In this document: in pieces, positions 60,901 through 64,000 of the stretch
How positions within the stretch are numbered: the first letter of the stretch is position 1
Layout of the letters: every line of letters starts with the position of its first letter
NCBI RefSeq assembly: GCF_038396675.1
Contig: NC_088931.1
Coordinates: 69,167,001-69,231,000 of the forward strand
Direction of reading: 5' to 3'
Source of the DNA: Hydra vulgaris
Taxonomy: Eukaryota; Cnidaria; Hydrozoa; Anthoathecata; Hydridae
Length of the DNA stretch: 64,000 nt
The notes under the pieces: model-generated
Databases searched by the model: none
What the model was told of the DNA's origin: nothing
Seen by the model: only the letters and a program-made list of their open reading frames with translations
Made by a program: the position numbers and the translations under genes

Positions 60901-62771
60901 TCTTTTAATAGTTGATGCTCAAGCAAGATTTAACTTCTTGTTCCTTCAACCAAAACTTCAAACCAAAAATTATTTAACTGCAACTGTTGTAATCCTGTTC
61001 AAATAGGATTTGATGCTTTTTACTTTATTTATAAGTCAAAAATTTACATTTAGTTTTTAGACCTTGTCTAAAAAAGAAAGAGCATCGTTAGACCAGCCTA
61101 ACTATGACAACAGTATTCAATACAAGGATGAATAAAAGATTTGTTGAGATAAAGAATGGAATCAGTTAAAGAACGACTCATTAAAATATAAGAAAAAATG
61201 TATGAACCACAATATTGTAATTCAGTTAAACAATTCACAATTCAGTTAAAAACTACTGGCATAGTGATTGGTCTATAATAAATAAATGGTGTATAATTGT
61301 CTAACTAACTCAGTGCTTATTACAATCATGAATATGTTTCACAATTTAGGGTTCATCAGTACGATGATGTAATACCGAAGGTGCATAAACACACCATCTG
61401 CCAGCAACATGAGCTGGTTTGTTTACACATATTCATTGTATAAGTAGGTACTAGTCAATATAAAATAAATATATAAAAAATTTTTTTAACAATAGTTTTT
61501 TTTTCATATTTGTAATGATAGTTTACAATACTAAAATATAATCATGTAATAAACAAATATCAAAACTGAGCTGATATTCAGTAGCCATTATATTTTATAT
61601 AAATTGCTATCCTTAACTGTGTAAAAATCTAAGAAAACAAAAAACAAAAAAAAAAGAAAAGCAAAAATAAAAAATTCTTACTTACCAGGCAAAATTTGAG
61701 AGTATTGATTTTTTCCCAAATTTTCAGCCTTCATTGCTGTATCAGAGCAACTTTCTCGAACTGGAGAAATGCTTTTAAGAATTTTAAATTCATCCTCAAT
61801 CAGTTTTTTTCCAGAAGAAAAATCTTTCATGAGTAGATTGTTAAGAGTTGTTGGAAAATTTGATATTGAAATGCCAGTTTGACCACATGTTACTGCTTCA
61901 TAAATTGCATCATAAACAAATATGTATTGCTCTATTGATTGAACCATTTGCATTCTGTTTTGACGAATAGTTTCAAAATAGTTGAAAATATCAACTTTTT
62001 GTTCTGATTTAACTAACTGTAACATTTCATCAAGTAAAATGAAAACACCTGTACGACCAACTCCACCACTGCAGTGCACAACAGTTAGAGATTTATCTGA
62101 ATATGGCACTAAACCTCGAAATCGATGGCAAAAATTTAGTAACACTGTTGGGTATTCGGGACAACCATTATCAAGCCAAGATGTAAACTGCATATGAATA
62201 AAATGATGATTTACTTCTTTGAAATTTAACGAAATATAACGAATAAAATAATCAGCAAAGTTTTCTGTTTTTGTAACACAAACATTAAGGCCACCATATT
62301 CTTCATTACTTTCTGGCCAATATTGAGCAGATTTTATTTTATCATTTTCAACCAGATTAGTAAGCATAATAACAGCTTTAGGCTTTTCCTGAAAAATCAT
62401 TCGCCAAAAGTCAACAATAGTTTCATTCTTAGGAGCCTGGGTTGCAATGTAAGTTACTTTTTTGGAGTAGGAGGGTATGTAATTTGCATTTATGTAAGTA
62501 TTTTCATAATTAGTGAAATCTGGAACTAATTTGACCAGTGAGTGATCATATGGGACAATGTTCGCATATCTATTTTTATGTGGATATTTTGTAGCTTCAG
62601 TATGTGGATATATTTTGTTTTTAGAAACACTTTCATATTGTGTCACAAGATCTTTGTAATCATTTTTTTTTACATTTAAGTAATAAGCAACAAAAGCATT
62701 AACAGACACTGGTGGCCATTTCTGAACAGTTTGTAAGGCAGTGTAGGGATTATTGTATTTTAAAGACAATT
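48443..62771 (-). CDS. receptor-type protein tyrosine phosphatase (cytoplasmic half; 5' exons outside window)
   Basis: Five exons join in frame on the minus strand: 62771-61686, 52663-52353, 52096-51954, 48783-48648 and 48517-48443 (TGA stop). All have GT-AG borders with compatible phases. The product is the intracellular part of a two-domain RPTP, which removes phosphate from tyrosines of signalling proteins at the membrane. D1 has the full catalytic set (KNRY loop, Asp loop as [14 protein letters not shown]-loop [10 protein letters not shown]). D2 is degenerate: KNQY, WSDN in place of WPD, and active-site loop C-N-N-V-F-S-R with Val replacing the His before Cys. The first intron (about 9.0 kb) and third intron (about 3.2 kb) hold hAT elements. 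Extracellular, membrane and juxtamembrane exons are expected beyond 64000. Confidence 0.92.
48648..48783 (-). CDS. RPTP D2 exon with the second half of the active-site loop
   Basis: Encodes [40 protein letters not shown] and FVQTL, then GTAAGT. The R-S-G of the phosphate-binding loop is here. The Cys is in the preceding exon, across an intron of about 3.2 kb that contains the intact hAT element. Confidence 0.9.
48811..49103. repeat. (TA)n and (CTATAT)n arrays
   Basis: A TA run (about 48811-48890), then hexamer CTATAT units (about 48903-48960), then more TA up to 49103, just outside the left target duplication of the hAT element. They lie inside a phosphatase intron. Confidence 0.96.
49116..51617 (+). 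mobile_element. apparently intact autonomous hAT transposon
   Basis: The 8-bp target duplication GTGCTTAG is exact on both sides (49108-49115, 51618-51625). The terminal repeats are TAACCATGAGCGAGA and, from the right, TAACCATGATCGAGA (one mismatch). Subterminal regions carry many TCTCG/CGAGA words (about 49122-49215 and 51528-51600), the probable transposase sites. The single coding frame between them is uninterrupted. At 2.5 kb with exact duplication, the copy looks young. It sits in a phosphatase intron in the opposite orientation to the gene. Confidence 0.93.
49584..51398 (+). CDS. hAT transposase, full length, BED finger
   Basis: The frame opens at 49536; I choose the ATG at 49584 (604 aa) because it has AAAA just before it and begins [12 protein letters not shown], the usual start of the BED finger. 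The finger ligands are C21, C24, H41 and H46. Catalytic blocks: [12 protein letters not shown] (first Asp), [10 protein letters not shown] (second Asp), YLCNNH (C-x2-H), DTRWNSELD (RW motif), [19 protein letters not shown] and the C-terminal [17 protein letters not shown] with the third acidic residue (SER). Single exon, no stops or frameshifts. It would bind the subterminal repeats and excise the element. Unlike the two broken hAT genes in the window it has no introns and belongs to another family. Confidence 0.95.
   Translation: MSPRKNKIWRYFQKTSDGAECKACKKSLKTKDGNTSGLHRHLEKKHSQDYVEYSEKTDDSLLPPPKKKQRTMVEMLEIKSKYDKDNSIQKQFDSAMLDYFCTDLESFSAVEGRGFKKLFDIANPKLSHHHRTTYSRKLSIRSREVQAGMKSIITEITPNLKSAAFTSDLWTSRAQDSYISWTFHAVDENWRLHHWTPHVQQFPGRHTSILIEGKLDSFLEKLNLPADLPMYCVNDQARNMKLAVKLSKRLDQYLCNNHILQCTVRDSFGMTAGMDDALQTCKDLASLTHQSTVAAELLESESDAQGTNFRQLRQSVDTRWNSELDCMASVLHLKSAIISLCANEDIFSSKTISASQWKSIEGAVEILAPLKEATETWSAESIPTINTVADSLYLIHDKIDQFIETDGKNGYGVLYAKNLKSCIEKRFPLCHTGNLLSAVANYLNPALKGLHLKLFKKFQTTKEWLASQVKDNVECEPVARVFSADLSPNSKLKRKLNVRLETKEPTSKLNPILSEMCQYEYLPDAKKDFPILDWWKLHSNTLPELSSLARQILAIPASLTKSERVFSSGGNVVRSSRHNLHPEKVEQIILIRELSCWKSLAKKF
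51852..51905. repeat. (TA)n array
   Basis: TA run within the phosphatase intron, a few dozen bases before the exon that ends at 51954. Confidence 0.95.
51954..52096 (-). CDS. RPTP D2 exon with degenerate WPD loop and active-site Cys
   Basis: After a GATTTAG acceptor: [40 protein letters not shown] and DTVAVVC, then the donor GTAATA. FWSDN corresponds to the WPD loop, and AVVC to the VHC before the phosphate loop, with His replaced by Val. The exon leaves in phase 2 and joins the next to read C-N-N-V-F-S-R. Confidence 0.85.
52353..52663 (-). CDS. RPTP D2 exon, N-terminal part
   Basis: After [48 protein letters not shown] and [16 protein letters not shown], the regular PTP order (YINAxFVDxY, FIATQxP, TVxDFWxM, IVMLT). 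It joins in frame to the Gly codon split at the end of the 61686 exon. The donor is GTATAG. Confidence 0.9.
52664..54170. other. intronic sequence with two hairpins
   Basis: No coding signal. Hairpins: 53487-53524 (17-bp arms, 4-base loop, CAACAAGTTCAGAAAAT) and 53967-54018 (perfect 25-bp arms AGTATTTACAGGTTGTGCAG..., 2-base loop). Confidence 0.6.
54179..58173 (-). mobile_element. hAT transposon, full length but degenerate
   Basis: The termini are TAAGGGTCTGCGTCT on both sides, with 8-bp target duplications CTGTACAC (54171-54178) and CTGTATAC (58174-58181), seven of eight identical. Subterminal regions contain many GTCTTG/CAAGAC words, including tandem TCTTGTCTTGTCTTGGTATTG units at 58060-58120. 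The transposase gene lies on the minus strand in several exons. Length about 4.0 kb. It resides in the first visible phosphatase intron, in the gene's own orientation. Confidence 0.9.
54520..57266 (-). pseudogene. hAT transposase gene (BED-finger, multi-exon), broken
   Basis: Start ATG 57266 ([16 protein letters not shown]), then the BED finger CKKCFKTF...[10 protein letters not shown] with a frameshift in between. The intron donor is near 56945. The next exon has [20 protein letters not shown] and the first catalytic block AVSTDI-stop-TSRSND, where a TAG replaces the conserved Trp codon. The following exon carries [24 protein letters not shown] (second Asp) and [11 protein letters not shown] (C-x2-H). 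Then come ATHWNSV (RW motif with His for Arg), and the C-terminal [20 protein letters not shown] ending at 54520. Multiple lesions make it a pseudogene. Same family as 28251-30470. Confidence 0.88.
58182..61069. other. intronic A+T-rich stretch
   Basis: Contains the 31-bp repeat at 58879-58971 and TTCTACTGTTCTATTTCTGTT-like degenerate units before it. A minus frame at 60663-60926 ([18 protein letters not shown]) is not recognised. No exon of the phosphatase is expected here because flanking exons join directly. Confidence 0.4.
58879..58971. repeat. 31-bp tandem repeat, three units
   Basis: Units start at 58879, 58910 and 58941 with TTCTAC(G/T)GTTGACTTG and contain TTAACAGTAATAACA. The first differs by one base. 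Confidence 0.95.
61070..61200 (-). pseudogene. LINE RT C-terminal relic
   Basis: The minus strand reads [20 protein letters not shown] and EYCCHS-stop-AGLT, matching the 'ILYLYKSxIRPCxEYCCHxW' block seen also at 37.1 kb. Isolated fragment in the phosphatase intron. Confidence 0.6.
61686..62771 (-). CDS. RPTP exon: complete catalytic domain D1 and start of D2
   Basis: One 1,086-nt exon with acceptor TTTTTTACAG and donor GTAAG. From the first full codon (62769): juxtamembrane and wedge-like region, KNRYANIV at residues 65-72 (phosphotyrosine loop), [32 protein letters not shown], then [10 protein letters not shown] (WPD loop with Leu for Pro, Asp200 kept). [15 protein letters not shown] follows (Cys233, Arg239), then [13 protein letters not shown] (Gln281). 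The D1-D2 linker runs to about 320 and D2 begins at [13 protein letters not shown], up to [10 protein letters not shown], where the Gly codon is split by the intron. D1 keeps every residue needed for catalysis. That D1 sits in a single exon while D2 is spread over five is unusual. Confidence 0.94.
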
Positions 62772-63004
62772 CTGTAAAAAACCACCAAAATAAAGGTTAT
62801 TTTATCAAAATAAGATATGTTTCATTTAACAAAAAAAATAAACAAAAACTATAATGCAAACAAGACAATAAATTAAAGCGTGTACACGAAATAAATGTGA
62901 AAGTAGGAAAACAACTAAAAAAAAATACTCCTCAATTTTTATTTCGAACCAAGTAATAATTTTAATACAATAATATGAGAAGATCAAACATTAAAAAAGA
63001 AAAA
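62772..63004. other. intron 5' of the D1 exon
   Basis: Short A+T-rich sequence between the D1 acceptor and the transposase relic. No exon seen. Confidence 0.5.
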
Positions 63005-64000
63005 TTAATTATTTCTGTGGGAATATAATAAAATTTTGAGCTTTTGCTTTAGTGGTACCATAAGCTTGCGCACAGAATAAGAATCAAAACTATTTGATGG
63101 TTTTTTAAATGATATTTTATTATCTTTAATGTTTCTGCAAAGCTTTTTTATTTTTTTTTCATTTTTCTTATAATAATAGCCCGATACTTTTTGATAACTC
63201 TCAATTCTGAGCAGTTTCTGTTTTAGGCACAAATTTCACATTATTCTTTTTATACCATTCCATAGCTAGTTTACAATAATGAATTGAAGCTAAATCAGGC
63301 CAGAAAACAGGTCTGTTACTGTGTGATTTAATGAGAGGTAAAAGGCATTTTTGTAAACATTCTTTAACATATATTTAACCAGAAAGTGTAGACTGAGAAA
63401 TATAAGGTGCTGATTTTTTGCCACAACTGCAAATAGCTTGCCAAATCAAAGCTTTTTTAGCGAACTTGTTATGTTTTGTGTATTTAAATTTCTTATCTGC
63501 TTTTCCTCTATATTTGGCAATATAATAAACAGCACAAGGTATTTGTTGATGATCGTACTTGATATAAGTTTCATCATCTTCAATAATACAGAAATTTTTA
63601 GAAATAAAATTGTCATACAACTTTCTGCCGTGGGTTCTTGCAATTTTTTGTTGAGTTTCAGAACGGTTGGACCGTTTTTGGGCTTTGAAAGAATGAAAAC
63701 CATGTTTGTTTCTAACTTTTGCAAAACTATGAGAAAATCCATATATTTTTGCACATTCCCTGAAAGGCTTGGATTATTCTTAAAACTGTTAACCAGTTTA
63801 CTAATTAGTTTTATATCTTTAAAACCTTCCTTTCTTCCACCAACAGATTTGCGTTTGATCAATTTTGTTTGAAAAATAAAATAAAAACATTGAATAACAC
63901 GACTAACGGTGCATGGATGTATTTGCAACGATTTTGCTATTGAATTGTAGCTACTATTAGGATTTTGTAAACATTTGTACATAATTTTTCCTCTTATGTC
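63005..64000 (-). pseudogene. Tc1/mariner-like transposase with WPDLAS motif, degenerate, cut by window edge
   Basis: The minus strand begins beyond 64000. Frames give the HTH (YNSIAKSLQIHPCTVSRVIQ), then KLYDNFISKNFCIIEDDETY (first Asp region), KKALIWQAICSCGKKSAPYI, a stop at about 63375, LLPLIKSHSNRPVFWPDLAS (second Asp), MEWYKKNNVKFVPK and a degraded third-acidic region before IRKMKKKIKKLCRNIKD. The order fits Tc1/mariner-related transposases with a spacing other than DD34E. Because the region before the last acidic residue is frameshifted, the exact spacing cannot be read. It is inserted in a phosphatase intron. Confidence 0.7.

Overview
The window looks like nuclear DNA of a cnidarian, most probably Hydra. 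It is very A+T rich with long (TA)n arrays. It holds a typical animal receptor tyrosine phosphatase gene with GT-AG introns, and it is packed with hAT, Tigger/pogo, Tc1/mariner, Ginger-like and non-LTR elements of the kind known from Hydra. The organism call is inference; no search was run. There is no rRNA, no CRISPR and no bacterial operon structure.

Layout. 1-7.8 kb: microsatellites, a short inverted-repeat element carrying a hammerhead-ribozyme core in each arm (3511-3906), and a pogo-type ORF in which the DNA-binding HTH is joined to the transposase tail without the catalytic core (4852-5994). 7.86-10.5 kb: a complete but mutated Tigger/pogo element with TA target duplication. 12.7-14.0 kb: a foldback element with an 8-bp target duplication and a nested insertion. 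16.1-20.1 kb: a two-ORF LINE with frameshifts. 20.2-21.8 kb: a Tc1/mariner copy that landed inside a (TA)n array. 22.7-25.1 kb, minus strand: a broken, intron-containing integrase-type (Ginger-like) gene whose 3' end is a tandem array of duplicated mini-exons. 27.4-31 kb: a LINE piece and a broken hAT gene. 31.9-35.5 kb: a multi-exon DDE/C(2)H transposase that I cannot place in a superfamily, followed by a 96-bp tandem repeat, an internally deleted inverted copy of the same element with LINE sequence in it, and a tRNA-derived SINE. 39.2-41.9 kb: a 180-bp tandem repeat and a 1.7-kb giant palindrome, a hAT derivative carrying a BED-finger first exon in each arm. 42-48 kb: AACGTTG palindrome clusters, a third hammerhead-like core, another foldback, a LINE fragment and a MITE.

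48.4-62.8 kb, minus strand: the host gene. Five exons encode the cytoplasmic half of a receptor protein tyrosine phosphatase (catalytic D1, degenerate D2, stop codon). Its introns have taken in an apparently intact hAT element with a 604-aa uninterrupted transposase (49116-51617) and an older degenerate hAT (54179-58173). The 5' exons lie beyond the right edge, and the upstream intron contains a degenerate Tc1/mariner-like transposase (63.0-64.0 kb).

The transposons mostly act independently of each other. The linked units are the phosphatase exons, the nested insertions, and the pairs of related copies that reveal each other's insertion history.
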